This document shows positions 1 to 8,796 of a stretch of DNA of 64,000 bases, piece by piece (position 1 is the stretch's first letter; every line of letters begins with the position of its first letter). The DNA is from Desulfosediminicola ganghwensis (lineage in GTDB: Bacteria > Desulfobacterota > Desulfobulbia > Desulfobulbales > Desulfocapsaceae), in the NCBI RefSeq assembly GCF_005116675.2, contig NZ_CP050699.1, positions 4,893,001-4,957,000 of the forward strand, written 5' to 3'. The position numbers and the translations under genes were made by a program. Under the pieces are notes generated by a model. That model saw only the letters and a program-made list of their open reading frames with translations, was not told the origin of the DNA and made no database searches.

Positions 1-321
1 ACCGGTCTTTCCGGTGGCCAGCAGCAACGTCTCTGCATCGCCCGGGCGATCGCCGTAAGTCCTGAGGTCATCCTGATGGATGAGCCATGTTCCGCACTCG
101 ACCCGATTGCCACAGCAAAAGTTGAAGAGTTGATCGCGGAGCTGCGGGAGCAGTTCTCCATTGTAATCGTCACCCACGCTATGCAACAGGCCTCTCGCGT
201 TTCACAACGCACCGCCTATTTTCATCTCGGTGATCTGGTAGAAGTTGGCCCTACAGAGAGAATATTTACCAATCCCCGCCATCGGCTCACCGAAGATTAC
301 ATTACCGGCCGTTTTGGTTGA
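1..321 (+). CDS. pstB: PstB phosphate ABC transporter ATPase, C-terminal part
   Basis: The gene is cut by the left window edge; reading frame 1 is open from base 1. It begins in the ABC signature motif ([10 protein letters not shown]). The Walker B stretch [13 protein letters not shown] and the switch-histidine segment [15 protein letters not shown] follow. The wording [13 protein letters not shown] and the MQQA...S.RTA...G.LVE tail are characteristic of PstB, the cytoplasmic ATPase of the high-affinity phosphate importer PstSCAB. The C-terminus is complete (stop TGA at 319-321). The partner genes must lie left of the window. A strong hairpin follows 60 bases after the stop, so this is probably the last gene of its operon, with no phoU directly after it. 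Confidence 0.93.
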   Translation, partial: TGLSGGQQQRLCIARAIAVSPEVILMDEPCSALDPIATAKVEELIAELREQFSIVIVTHAMQQASRVSQRTAYFHLGDLVEVGPTERIFTNPRHRLTEDYITGRFG

Positions 322-380
322 TATCATCCTGGTCTGGTTTTCCCTGGGCCTGCAGCCTTTCGAAATTCAGGAAACGCAAA

Positions 381-414
381 GCCCCTCAAAGAGTGTTTCA
401 GCTCTTTGAGGGGC
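381..414 (+). terminator. Perfect 13-bp hairpin terminator after pstB
   Basis: GCCCCTCAAAGAG pairs with its exact reverse complement across an 8-base loop, followed by TTAGTTATT. It lies between pstB (+) and the convergent cytochrome gene (-), so it can serve both strands. Confidence 0.75.
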
Positions 415-467
415 TTAGTTATTACAGTCTTATCCAGTTCAAATACTGCCTTTCACTTTTATCAGAA

Positions 468-1913
468 TCAATCAGGATAATCGTGGCACAGTTCACAATC
501 CTGTTCAATATAATCACCATCTTCTGTTTCATGGCTATCATTATGACATCTGAAACAGCCATACCCATCATCCTCATATTGATGACCGTTGTGTGCCTTA
601 TATGTGCCCCAGGTCACTTTCATTTTGGGCCAGACGTTGCCCATGTATGAAGCCAGCAGATAATCAGCTGCCGCACTGAGTTGAGTGCCATTTTCAGAAA
701 TAAACTCTGCTCCGTTACGCTTGGCCTGAAGTTCAAAAAGGTGCCTTTTGATGCCTTCCTGGGCCTTGGCACGATCCTCATAGCTCTTAGTCAGAACCGT
801 CATTGAATCTTCCCTGATGCCTGGAATCTCCCCATCCAGCTTTTTGGCGTATATGCCGTTATCAACTGTTACCTCCAGATCCCCATAGAGATGTGAGGTA
901 AGATTGTGGCAATCCAGACAATCCATCACCCTCCAATGCTCCCCCTCTTCCTCTTCGCCATCACTTCCGTCATAATCATAGACCCGCTCCTCTCCATCAG
1001 CGTCAGTTACCCGTATTTTACCGATCAGCGTTCTTTCCCTGTTAAGGGAGTGATACTCAATCTGGACATTATTACTCACATGCCAGTGAATACCTTCAAA
1101 CTCATCGGTAAATGGATTAGGTCCCCCGATATTGAGGGCAAGTTCGGTAACATCCGGGTTCAACTGGTCAGTATTGCTGTACTCGATAAACTTTTTCACT
1201 TTCTGACCATAAAATTTTTCTGGCCAGTGGCATTCTTCGCAAATGTCCCTGGCAGGACGAAGATCCTGGATGGGTGTTGCTATGGGCACATGGTAACTGT
1301 TGGTCATAACAGCCCATACCTGTCTCAAACCTGATAATTTAGCCTTGACATACCATTTCGCACCTGAACCGATATGGCACTCTACGCATTTCACCCTGGC
1401 ATGCCCGGAACGCTGGTACACTGTATAGGAGTTGTCCATTACCGTATGACAAACCGTTCCGCAGAAGTAATTTGAGTCGGTAAAGTGATAGGCTTCATAG
1501 GCAAATACTCCAAAAACAGCCACGTTGACTACGGTTAAAACTATAAAGAGGGAGACCGCCCGGCGATGATATTTGTTACCAAAGTCGAGAATGAGTTTAT
1601 CACTTGCCAGGCTACCTCGAAACCATCTCTTTCTCCGCATGTAATAGGCAACCGGGATGAGAATCAGCCCGAGCAACACCCCTGCCGGAAATACCATGAA
1701 GGTAATTATCGAAGCATATTGATTCTCAATCAGGCCTGCCACGTGTCCAAACAACCCAAGGATGAGCAACGTAAAACTCACAGTAGTAAGGCCCACACCA
1801 AACAGACCCAATGGAGTTTTCCAGGAAACCCCAAACTGTTCCTGCCAGGTCAGTTCCTCAAATTTTTTGCGATGTTCCTTAATTACTTCGTTATCCGGTA
1901 CGTTCTCAGCCAT
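468..1913 (-). CDS. NapC/NirT-like membrane cytochrome c with six haem motifs
   Basis: 481 aa. The start is ATG at 1913, because GAGGGAG lies 8 bases upstream; an in-frame TTG at 1931 is less likely. Three hydrophobic segments (about residues 33-57, 68-92 and 117-140) precede a periplasmic domain. Six haem c motifs are visible: CGTVCH (151-156), CVECH (176), CEECH (225), CLDCH (332), CFRCH (453) and CELCH (473). The first is CX3CH rather than CXXCH. The region around residues 140-230 resembles NapC/NirT/NrfH quinol-oxidising cytochromes, but three membrane segments and a long C-terminal haem domain are not typical of NapC. A likely role is passing electrons from menaquinol to a periplasmic acceptor; the partner is unknown. 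An acidic patch (residues 318-325) sits before haem 4. Confidence 0.85.
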   Translation of the reverse strand: MAENVPDNEVIKEHRKKFEELTWQEQFGVSWKTPLGLFGVGLTTVSFTLLILGLFGHVAGLIENQYASIITFMVFPAGVLLGLILIPVAYYMRRKRWFRGSLASDKLILDFGNKYHRRAVSLFIVLTVVNVAVFGVFAYEAYHFTDSNYFCGTVCHTVMDNSYTVYQRSGHARVKCVECHIGSGAKWYVKAKLSGLRQVWAVMTNSYHVPIATPIQDLRPARDICEECHWPEKFYGQKVKKFIEYSNTDQLNPDVTELALNIGGPNPFTDEFEGIHWHVSNNVQIEYHSLNRERTLIGKIRVTDADGEERVYDYDGSDGEEEEGEHWRVMDCLDCHNLTSHLYGDLEVTVDNGIYAKKLDGEIPGIREDSMTVLTKSYEDRAKAQEGIKRHLFELQAKRNGAEFISENGTQLSAAADYLLASYMGNVWPKMKVTWGTYKAHNGHQYEDDGYGCFRCHNDSHETEDGDYIEQDCELCHDYPD

Positions 1914-2465
1914 CTGGTTACTCCCTCTCAATAATTATTTCAAGATATCGAAATTACAGCCAGTATCGAAGCCGGTTCCTGAAATTACCCGGTGCACGTT
2001 GAATGTAATTCACACTCTGAAATGAACACAAACCGTAGAAGATAGAGTTTTCAATGTCACTTGAGAATACGTTTGATTACAGCAAATATCTGAATGCTAC
2101 TTGAATGGTTATGATCTCTTTTTCCCATTATACACTTTTTGTCCCCCCGTATTGTCAAGGAAATAGCGTACAAATTCACTGCTCCTGTCATCTCTGAAGC
2201 CACCGGGATGAAAATGATAGCTCAATACAAGACCCTTGCCAAAGCGGCACATGGTGTACGCAACCTGAGCCTGCCGTAAGAACTCTATTTACCACCCGGC
2301 AACAGCCTGAATTCGATTGTAAAGAAAATGCTGAAATTCAGTGTAACCATTTCCGCTCTATGCTAATATTCAATAACTTCGATGGAGTACCTTATCACCA
2401 CAAATTGAATGAGGTAGTACTTTGCAGGGTGTAAAGTTGACTGAGTCACCATAAGGACACGCCTG
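1914..2465. other. Divergent intergenic region, cytochrome / PAS-sigma54 activator
   Basis: 552 bases between divergent genes. It holds the candidate cytochrome promoter described separately (2127-2158). A -24-like element on the minus strand (TGGCAAGGGTCTTGTA, 2226-2241) has GT instead of GC at -12 and is not convincing. No small ORF with a ribosome binding site was found. Confidence 0.5.
2127..2158 (-). promoter_or_regulatory. Candidate promoter of the cytochrome gene with 20-bp spacer
   Basis: Minus strand: a perfect TTGACA (2158-2153) and a perfect TATAAT (2132-2127) are separated by 20 bases that include a G6 run. Spacers of 19-20 bp are the hallmark of promoters activated by MerR-family proteins; 17 bp is normal for sigma70. 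Two MerR-like regulators lie 5-8 kb away. The leader to the ATG would be about 200 bases. Confidence 0.45.
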
Positions 2466-4850
2466 ATGAGCGATCTATTTGAGAGTTATGACACCCCCTT
2501 TGACAACGGATTTATAACAGTCAATCATAACTGGCTGATTACGTCCTGTAATCAAGCCACTGAGCGAATTCTCTCGATTCCGGAACGGTACCTGCTTGGC
2601 AAGGATCTGCGTGACGTATTCTGCTTTGATGACAGGTTTCACAATATTTGCGACCACCTCGGCCCTCTTGGTGATCCTGGTGTCCGCAACTCATTGCATC
2701 TGAATTTCACCGCCACCACCGCCGGCAACCAGGCAATCATCAACCTCCAGGTAATTACCATACCCGGCGAAGAGGGAGAGGTGCTTGGTGCGCTCATTAC
2801 CTTCTCCGACGTCAGTACCCCCCTAGCCGCCAGCAGGCTCGCCCTGAATTCCATTGCAGAGGGTGTTTTCACTGTTGATCATGATTTCAAAATCACTTCT
2901 TTTAACGCAGCAGCCGAGCGCATAACCGGCTGGAACGAAAAAGAAGTACTGGGTCGACCATGCAAATCTATATTTCACACCTCGATCTGCAAGCAGAACT
3001 GTGCCCTGGCAAAATCAATACAGGCATGTTCCCATATTTCCCAGGAAGGAGTCTATATTACCACCAAATCCGGTGATCTCATTCCGGTGCAAATCCGGTC
3101 GGCGCCACTTGTCGATTTAAATAACCACATTATCGGTGGGGTAGAGACCTTTCTGGACCTCACGCCTTCATTACAAAGTGATATTATTTTCAATGCTGTG
3201 GCCGATGGGGTCTTCACCGTTGACGAATTTGGGCAGATCACTTCATTTAACAAGGCCGCTGAAACAATTACCGGATATTCCGAAGAAGAAGTGCTCGGAA
3301 AACGATGTGCAAAAATCCTCTTGCCAGTAAAAGATGACGACGACAGCACCAAGTGCATTCTTTTTCAAGCCATGCAGGAAAAACGCACCTACATAGACGA
3401 ACAACAGTTTATCATTGGTAAAAACGGGTATTCAATACCGGTCAGTATATCTGCTGCACCATTTCTCGACCCCAAAAATAAAGTCATTGGCGGTGTGGAA
3501 ACCTTCCGTGACAACACCAATAAGCTGCAGACTGCACTTATTCTCGACTCCATTGCCGACGGAGTGTTCACCGTAGACCGCAGCTGGCGAATCACCTCAT
3601 TTAATCACGCTGCCGAAATCATCACCGGCTGGAGCAGGGATGAGGCGATAGGCCAGTTCTGCAGCGATGTCTTCCACTCATCAATCTGCGGCAAAAATTG
3701 TGCCATTGCCGAAAGCCTCTATACTGGTAAACAAGTCGCAAGCCGATCAATTACCATCCAGAACATTAAAGAAAAGTGTGTGTCGGTGAGTATCAGCGCC
3801 TCGCCCCTCATAGACTACGAGGGTAATGTCGTTGGTGGTGTAGAGACGTTCCGCGACCTGAGTGTGGAAATGAGTCTCAGGCAACAATTGATGAAAAACT
3901 ATACCTTCGATGCCATTATCAGCAAAAGCCCATCCATGCAGAGGCTCTTTCAAATATTACCTGAAATTTCCCGAAGCGAATCGAATGTGCTGATCCTGGG
4001 CGAGAGTGGCACAGGCAAAGAACTCATTGCCAGGGCGATTTTCAACGCCTCTTCCCGAAACAATAAGCCCTTCGTGGTCGTCAATTGCGGTGCGCTGCCG
4101 GAGACGTTGCTTGAATCTGAACTCTTCGGCTATAAAGCCGGTGCTTTTACAGATGCCCGAAAAGACCGCAAAGGTCGCTTTGCCGCAGCCGAAGGTGGCA
4201 CATTATTCCTCGACGAAATTGGTGATATCCCACAATCAGTTCAGGTTAAACTGCTCAGAGTGCTTCAGCATAAGGTGTATGAACCTCTTGGCAGCGACAC
4301 ACCGGTCGCTGCAGATGTCCGCATACTTGCCGCCACCAACAGGGAACTCAATCAGATGGTGATTGACGGCCAGTTTCGTGATGACCTCTTTTACCGACTC
4401 AACGTGGTCAATATTCTCTTACCGCCACTTCGCCAGCGGATAGAAGATATTCCGCTGCTAATCGACCACTTCGTAGACAAATTCCGGGCAGAAAAACAAA
4501 AAGATATTGCCGGAGTCAGCGACGAGGTAATGAGTACCCTCATGCACTATGATTACCCGGGGAACATCCGAGAGCTTGAAAACATCATAGAGTACGGCTT
4601 CATTCTCTGTCCCGGAGGCTATATCCAGGAGGCTCATCTACCCGATGGGGTCATAGGAAACAATGATCTCAAACCAGGCAGCCTTGCCCATGACAACCGA
4701 GGCAAGACCTTGGCTGAAATGGAAAAGCAGGCAATACTGCTCACCCTTGAACAGAATAAAGGCAAGCGCATGCAAACCTGCAGGGAACTTGGTATTTCCA
4801 AGGACACTCTTCGCAGGAAGTTGAAGAGTTATGGAGTTGACACAGTCTAG
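2466..4850 (+). CDS. Sigma54-dependent activator with four PAS domains
   Basis: 794 aa. Four PAS domains occupy about residues 10-470; the last three begin with near-identical phrases (SIAEGVFTVD, AVADGVFTVD, SIADGVFTVD), so they arose by tandem duplication. PAS 2 and PAS 4 each carry three cysteines spaced C-x8-C-x3-C (GRPC...SICKQNC and GQFC...SICGKNC), suggesting a bound metal or redox chemistry. The AAA+ core follows: Walker A GESGTGKE near residue 511, Walker B GTLFLDEIGD near 578, and arginine-finger region. The sigma54-contact loop reads GAFTDA instead of GAFTGA. A Fis-type helix-turn-helix closes the protein. There is no receiver domain, so the signal is sensed directly. It diverges from the cytochrome gene, a plausible target. 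Start ATG is preceded by AAGGAC. Confidence 0.93.
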   Translation: MSDLFESYDTPFDNGFITVNHNWLITSCNQATERILSIPERYLLGKDLRDVFCFDDRFHNICDHLGPLGDPGVRNSLHLNFTATTAGNQAIINLQVITIPGEEGEVLGALITFSDVSTPLAASRLALNSIAEGVFTVDHDFKITSFNAAAERITGWNEKEVLGRPCKSIFHTSICKQNCALAKSIQACSHISQEGVYITTKSGDLIPVQIRSAPLVDLNNHIIGGVETFLDLTPSLQSDIIFNAVADGVFTVDEFGQITSFNKAAETITGYSEEEVLGKRCAKILLPVKDDDDSTKCILFQAMQEKRTYIDEQQFIIGKNGYSIPVSISAAPFLDPKNKVIGGVETFRDNTNKLQTALILDSIADGVFTVDRSWRITSFNHAAEIITGWSRDEAIGQFCSDVFHSSICGKNCAIAESLYTGKQVASRSITIQNIKEKCVSVSISASPLIDYEGNVVGGVETFRDLSVEMSLRQQLMKNYTFDAIISKSPSMQRLFQILPEISRSESNVLILGESGTGKELIARAIFNASSRNNKPFVVVNCGALPETLLESELFGYKAGAFTDARKDRKGRFAAAEGGTLFLDEIGDIPQSVQVKLLRVLQHKVYEPLGSDTPVAADVRILAATNRELNQMVIDGQFRDDLFYRLNVVNILLPPLRQRIEDIPLLIDHFVDKFRAEKQKDIAGVSDEVMSTLMHYDYPGNIRELENIIEYGFILCPGGYIQEAHLPDGVIGNNDLKPGSLAHDNRGKTLAEMEKQAILLTLEQNKGKRMQTCRELGISKDTLRRKLKSYGVDTV

Positions 4851-4895
4851 TGGGAATTTCTCATACAATTTATGATAAAACTCTCTTACTCCAAT

Positions 4896-4925
4896 CGATC
4901 AAGCTGCCAGTGAAGATCGCTTTTT
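4896..4925 (+). terminator. Weak hairpin with T5 after the activator gene
   Basis: CGATC pairs with GATCG across a 14-base loop, followed by C and TTTTT. Only five base pairs, so low confidence. Confidence 0.25.
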
Positions 4926-4943
4926 GCAAAGGTGGTGATGCAA

Positions 4944-5459
4944 CTAACTTTCGACCCGGCGATGCGAGTCATCCAGTTCACGGTAAAGGGCAAGCACGCC
5001 TGAGCGGGTTAGTTTTTTAATCCCGAATGGAGCCAGTCGATCGATCAGCCCATTTACCTCTTCCTCAGTTCCAGTCACTTCTATAATGTAAGAATCTGCA
5101 CTTTCGTTAATAATTTTAGCCCCACAGCTCGCCACCATTTCCGTCAGCTCAATCTGGGTCCGTGAGACAATCTCCATGCTTATCAGAGCCATCTCACGCT
5201 GGACGGTTTTTTCCTCAACAGTCATATCACGCAACTTGATTACATCTATGAGACGGTTAATCTGTTTACGAATCTCTTCAAATTTTTCCGGAGTTGCCTT
5301 TGTTTTGATGGTAATTCGAGATACATCAGGGTCGTGGGTTGGAGCACCGCAGATTGACTCCATATTATAACCTCTACCGGAAAAAAGGCCGGTAACTCTA
5401 GAAGTTACACCCGGTCTGTTTGTTACCAGCATGCTGATTGTATATGCGCGTTCCTCCAT
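4944..5459 (-). CDS. ilvN: Acetolactate synthase small (regulatory) subunit
   Basis: 171 aa, the usual length for IlvN/IlvH. The start is ATG at 5459 (MEERAYTISMLV), preceded by GGGGAG at 6-base spacing; the longer frame to 5555 lacks family similarity. The N-terminal ACT domain (residues 4-75) carries the signature NRPGVTSRVTGLFSGRGYN..S. The C-terminal domain (about 80-160) ends FGIKKLTRSGVLALYR. The protein binds the catalytic subunit IlvB, activates it and confers valine feedback inhibition in branched-chain amino acid synthesis. No ilvB or ilvC is adjacent and both neighbours are on the opposite strand, so the gene appears monocistronic, an arrangement unlike the common ilvBNC operon. 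Confidence 0.95.
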   Translation of the reverse strand: MEERAYTISMLVTNRPGVTSRVTGLFSGRGYNMESICGAPTHDPDVSRITIKTKATPEKFEEIRKQINRLIDVIKLRDMTVEEKTVQREMALISMEIVSRTQIELTEMVASCGAKIINESADSYIIEVTGTEEEVNGLIDRLAPFGIKKLTRSGVLALYRELDDSHRRVES

Positions 5460-5876
5460 GACTATCTCCCCGATAATGTATGGCTCGTATTTTGTTATGT
5501 TCCATATGGTGTGACAGAACTTCAGGATTCTGGTTTCCGGTTTCCCGCAAGGCAAGCCTGAAGGAATACGACAGCGCTACATCAGTGATACAGGAGACCT
5601 CAGGCCTTGCCTGCCGGAAGACAAAATTCTGCACGCAACGAAGCGTTTGGCTACAACCCTCGTCTGCGAATGAAAATAACGTAAGCATTCCACTCTTTTT
5701 TCAACCAAAAATCTACCAGAGACGTAACATATGGTCGAGGTATCTTTTCGTGCTGACTCGTCATCCATTCTGATCTTTTTACAAAGCAATACTTGCCAGG
5801 CAAACGTATTCTCTTTAGATTGTTGCTGGCAACGCAACCGATATATCAAAAAAGTAAATCTTTTAAAGGTGTCTTG
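5460..5876. other. Divergent intergenic region, ilvN / ywbE
   Basis: 417 bases. An imperfect inverted repeat (GGCAAGCCT near 5553 against AGGCCTTGCC near 5602) could form a hairpin in the ilvN leader. No leader peptide rich in branched-chain codons was found, so attenuation is not supported. Confidence 0.35.
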
Positions 5877-6068
5877 ATGGCAGGGATAGCCCGCTCAGAA
5901 ATAGTACAGGGGCAGTGTGTGAAAATTGTCCTGAAACAGGATCAGCGATCTGGAAAATTAACTGAGGGTATCGTCAAGGATATACTCACCAGATCCGCCA
6001 CTCACCCGCACGGTATCAAAGTGCGACTGACCAGTGGCTTAGTAGGCCGGGTAAAGGAAATCTGCTGA
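5877..6068 (+). CDS. ywbE: YwbE-family small protein (DUF2196)
   Basis: 63 aa, full length for the family. The start is ATG at 5877 (MAGIARSEIVQG), preceded by AAAGGTG; the open frame extends upstream without similarity. The pattern IVQGQCVKIVLKQDQRSGKLTEGIVKDILT...THPHGIKVRL..G.VGRVK is the YwbE signature, a short KOW-like beta-barrel fold conserved in many bacteria. Its function is not established. A GNAT acetyltransferase gene follows after 30 bases on the same strand, probably co-transcribed. Confidence 0.88.
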   Translation: MAGIARSEIVQGQCVKIVLKQDQRSGKLTEGIVKDILTRSATHPHGIKVRLTSGLVGRVKEIC

Positions 6069-6098
6069 CAAGCTTGAAATAATCTCAATACAAAAACT

Positions 6099-6578
6099 AT
6101 GAAAATTCGACCACTCACTGCTGAAAACAGTGACAAAGTTAGCGCCTTGCTCAGCCAGGCCTTTCCAAACAGCAGATACGAAGATCGTCTCGTTCATAAC
6201 CTACGGAAAAATTGCCGTAAAACGTATGAATGGGTCTGTATCCATAAAAATATGTTCATCGCCTATATAGCTTTCTCTACGGCTTATAATGGTGATACCC
6301 CTTGCGGATTTCACCTGGCGCCGGTAGCGGTTAATCCGCAATATCAGAATCAGGGAGTTGGATCAGAACTGATCCGTTTTGCCCTACGCCAGAAAGAGTT
6401 GCGAGACACGACAATTTATGTGCTTGGGGACCCTGCGTATTACCAGCGTTTCGGTTTTGCACCGGTAGATCAGCCTGTCTGTCCGTTCGCCAGGAAAAAA
6501 GACCACTTTATGGCCAAAGGTGAAAAAGTGACCGAAGAGTTCACCATCGGCTATGAGCCGGAATTTCTGAACAGCTGA
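6099..6578 (+). CDS. GNAT-family N-acetyltransferase (YhbS-like)
   Basis: 159 aa, one complete GNAT domain. The N-terminal strand-helix (MKIRPLTAENSDKVSALL..AFPNS) resembles YhbS-type enzymes. The acetyl-CoA-binding motif A is VAVNPQYQNQGVGSELIRFAL (Q-x-x-G-x-G near residues 84-89). The later segment VLGDPAYYQRFGFAP is the usual YY.RFGF motif of this subfamily. The acceptor substrate cannot be inferred. It lies downstream of ywbE and converges on the MerR-like gene, with only 19 bases between stops. Confidence 0.88.
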   Translation: MKIRPLTAENSDKVSALLSQAFPNSRYEDRLVHNLRKNCRKTYEWVCIHKNMFIAYIAFSTAYNGDTPCGFHLAPVAVNPQYQNQGVGSELIRFALRQKELRDTTIYVLGDPAYYQRFGFAPVDQPVCPFARKKDHFMAKGEKVTEEFTIGYEPEFLNS

Positions 6579-6597
6579 GGTCTGCCCGGCATACTTC

Positions 6598-7071
6598 TTA
6601 TTCTATTTTACTGCTCTTGCGGCTTCCCTTTTCCTTCCGCAATTTATCACGCTCTTCCCGCTCTTTGGCACCTATCTCCGTCTCAGTCAGACGATTCCCC
6701 ACAAGTCGCAACTTGCGGGGAATAACGCGGTCTACCACAGCATCGCAATTACAGGCAATATGATCAGCGCACTCCACGATCTCGTAACATGTCGCAAACC
6801 TTAACAATTTCTTCACGCCGGGGATGGATATTCCCTGATCGTGAATAGCAGAACGCAGGCAGGTAATCCATTGCAGGTCGTTGGCCGAGAAGATCCGCCG
6901 CTGGCCCTGTCGATGGGGCTGAATGAGCCCTTCATCCTCATAAATTCTCAAAGTCCGTGGATGAACCCCGAGCAGCTTCGAGGCCACCCCTATCGGGTAG
7001 ATCGGCTCATCGTTTCTTATTGGCTCCGGTTCGTTCTTTACAGCCCGGTTTCGTTTCTTTTCGGCAACCAT
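6598..7071 (-). CDS. MerR-like regulator with C-x5-C-x7-C motif (copy 1)
   Basis: 157 aa. A MerR/HspR-type winged helix-turn-helix spans about residues 24-92 (YPIGVASKLLGVHPRTLRIYEDEGLI.P.R...RRI). Directly after it comes C95-Y-E-I-V-E-C101-x7-C109, with an extra C107. The same C-x5-C-x7-C spacing occurs in the second regulator at 9709-10107, and resembles the two-CW motif (CWE..KC) common in Desulfobacterota. It could hold a metal or act as a redox switch. The C-terminus is highly charged (residues 130-157, many K/E/R). The N-terminus carries an unusual basic extension. It sits 457 bases downstream of an NrfD gene on the same strand, and may regulate that unit. Confidence 0.85.
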   Translation of the reverse strand: MVAEKKRNRAVKNEPEPIRNDEPIYPIGVASKLLGVHPRTLRIYEDEGLIQPHRQGQRRIFSANDLQWITCLRSAIHDQGISIPGVKKLLRFATCYEIVECADHIACNCDAVVDRVIPRKLRLVGNRLTETEIGAKEREERDKLRKEKGSRKSSKIE

Positions 7072-7527
7072 AGTACCATCAGGTAGAATTTAAAATTCTC
7101 GCCCCTGTGAATCATATACCCGTCACCCCTGACTTCGCACCAGAATTGAACAGACCTTACAAAGTTTTAATTCATAATTCCGATTCATTTCTTTAGCTGG
7201 GATCGGGAATTTCACAATGCCCAACAGGTATGCCCTGGGGTCAAGCCCCACAAGGTATACCCTGCACAAAAATTACTCCAATAACATAGTCCATGGAATA
7301 TCATCTTGTAAGTTTTTTTACAGTATGCATCGACCACTATAAGCTACTTCAATCAATCTGGAAGCCATCGCCATCTGGACTGCCATGTAGTTTAAGCAGG
7401 AGGCACAACTCCTTACAACCTCTTTTCACGCCCTTAACAACTCTTGCCCCCGTAATTATGACAGTTCAACTTGAATCTTATGAACGTTGCACACATATCC
7501 TTCATCCCCCATTATGAGGAATGCCCG
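7072..7527. other. Gap between NrfD gene and MerR-like gene
   Basis: 456 bases. A short hairpin TGGGG-TCAAG-CCCCA (7236-7250) is flanked by two AGGTAT repeats and might end NrfD transcription. No gene with a credible ribosome binding site was found. Confidence 0.35.
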
Positions 7528-8721
7528 TTAATGCCCGGAAGTGAGGTGGCCACGAAACAAACGCTCGCCGGAAAAAAAGAGAAAACCACAAAATCCCACT
7601 CCACCAATAACCACCATGATTTCATGCAGACTCGGGAAATAGTGTGCCATCTCCTGATAGTTTACCAGCCCCAGGCCATGATAATGCCCAACCAGCTGGC
7701 CAACGATGACCAGATCGTAACGCATGATGAAAATGCCTATCATCCCTGCCAGGGATGCTGCAAACAAAACTTTCAGGTTTTTTCCTCTTGAAATCATAAT
7801 GAGCAGAAATGGGATAAGCATCCCCAGCGCAAGTTCCCCCAGCCAGAAATTAACTGCATATTCACCGGCGAGAAGACTTTCCATTGCCGCAAATTTTCCA
7901 GGAGGATGTCCAGTGATACCAGAAATCATTTTCCAACAGGTAAAAAAGATAATAACAGCCATCATCAGTGCGCCAAACTTAGCGACATTTTCCATGGATC
8001 TCTTCAGTTCGTCGCTCATCTTCCAGCCATTTACCCAATATGCAAGAATGGTAAAAAAGATAATGGCCACAGCACCGGACATGGCTGCAGAAATTATGAA
8101 ATATATCGGCATATATGGACCATGCCAGAATTCACGGCCATTCAAGAGTCCAAACACAGCACCAAGATTCGAGTGCGCCACTATTCCCGTGATCAGTCCC
8201 GCCAGGCCGAACGACATGGCTGCTTTGTGGTTCTCACGTTGCAGCATCACAAATTCCACCACCATAAAGAACAGATAGGCACCATAGAGTGTCCCCATCC
8301 ACCAGATATTCGAGGTGAAATTGGCACCGATAATATTGCCCACAGGCATTCGCCAACTGTTTTCTATTTCAAAGGCAATAACCATAAATCCGGCAACAAT
8401 AGTGGCAATCGACAGAAACACAGCACGCTTGGCGATGGGATTGAAATTCTTAAAACCAAAGACGTGGCCAATGGATGAAACAATACATAAACCTGTTGAA
8501 GTAACTACAAAGAAAACATAGGCTGCAATCAACAGCCCCCAGGGGACTTCCCTTGAGACACCAAAAGTGTGCTCATGCCCCACATAGAGCGAGTGAACAC
8601 CGGCCGCCACTCCGGTAAGGCTCAGTAATGCCATAAAAGCAATTATGACATTTAAACGACTTACTTGATGAACTTCCAGCCCTCCCTCCTGAGGCAGTAC
8701 CCCAGCAAATGTCTTAATCAT
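7528..8721 (-). CDS. NrfD/PsrC-family quinone-pool membrane subunit (paralogue 1)
   Basis: 397 aa with about ten membrane helices. The start is ATG at 8721 (MIKTFAGVLPQEGG): AGAGAGG lies 9 bases upstream and the paralogue at 13612-14808 starts MNNLLAGVLPQEGG. An in-frame ATG at 8730 abuts the ribosome binding site. NrfD-family proteins are integral quinol/quinone-interacting subunits that pair with a four-cluster ferredoxin on the periplasmic side. Recognisable stretches are FEIENSWRMPVGN, TSNIWWMGTLYGAY and HSNLGAVFGLLNGREFWHGPYMP. The protein is very similar to paralogue 3 (13612-14808) and more distant from paralogue 2. Unlike paralogue 3 it has no ferredoxin or cytochrome gene beside it. 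A 49-aa membrane protein gene precedes it by 75 bases. Confidence 0.9.
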   Translation of the reverse strand: MIKTFAGVLPQEGGLEVHQVSRLNVIIAFMALLSLTGVAAGVHSLYVGHEHTFGVSREVPWGLLIAAYVFFVVTSTGLCIVSSIGHVFGFKNFNPIAKRAVFLSIATIVAGFMVIAFEIENSWRMPVGNIIGANFTSNIWWMGTLYGAYLFFMVVEFVMLQRENHKAAMSFGLAGLITGIVAHSNLGAVFGLLNGREFWHGPYMPIYFIISAAMSGAVAIIFFTILAYWVNGWKMSDELKRSMENVAKFGALMMAVIIFFTCWKMISGITGHPPGKFAAMESLLAGEYAVNFWLGELALGMLIPFLLIMISRGKNLKVLFAASLAGMIGIFIMRYDLVIVGQLVGHYHGLGLVNYQEMAHYFPSLHEIMVVIGGVGFCGFLFFSGERLFRGHLTSGH

Positions 8722-8796
8722 ATCCACCATCCTCTCTATTTGTTCATAGTTACGCTGTGATCTTTACTTTTTATCTTCCCATTCAGTAAAAGTGAA

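Noticed and set aside
2226-2241. TGGCAAGGGTCTTGTA as a sigma54 promoter for the cytochrome
   Set aside because: The invariant GC at -12 is GT, and a much better sigma70-like promoter lies closer to the gene.
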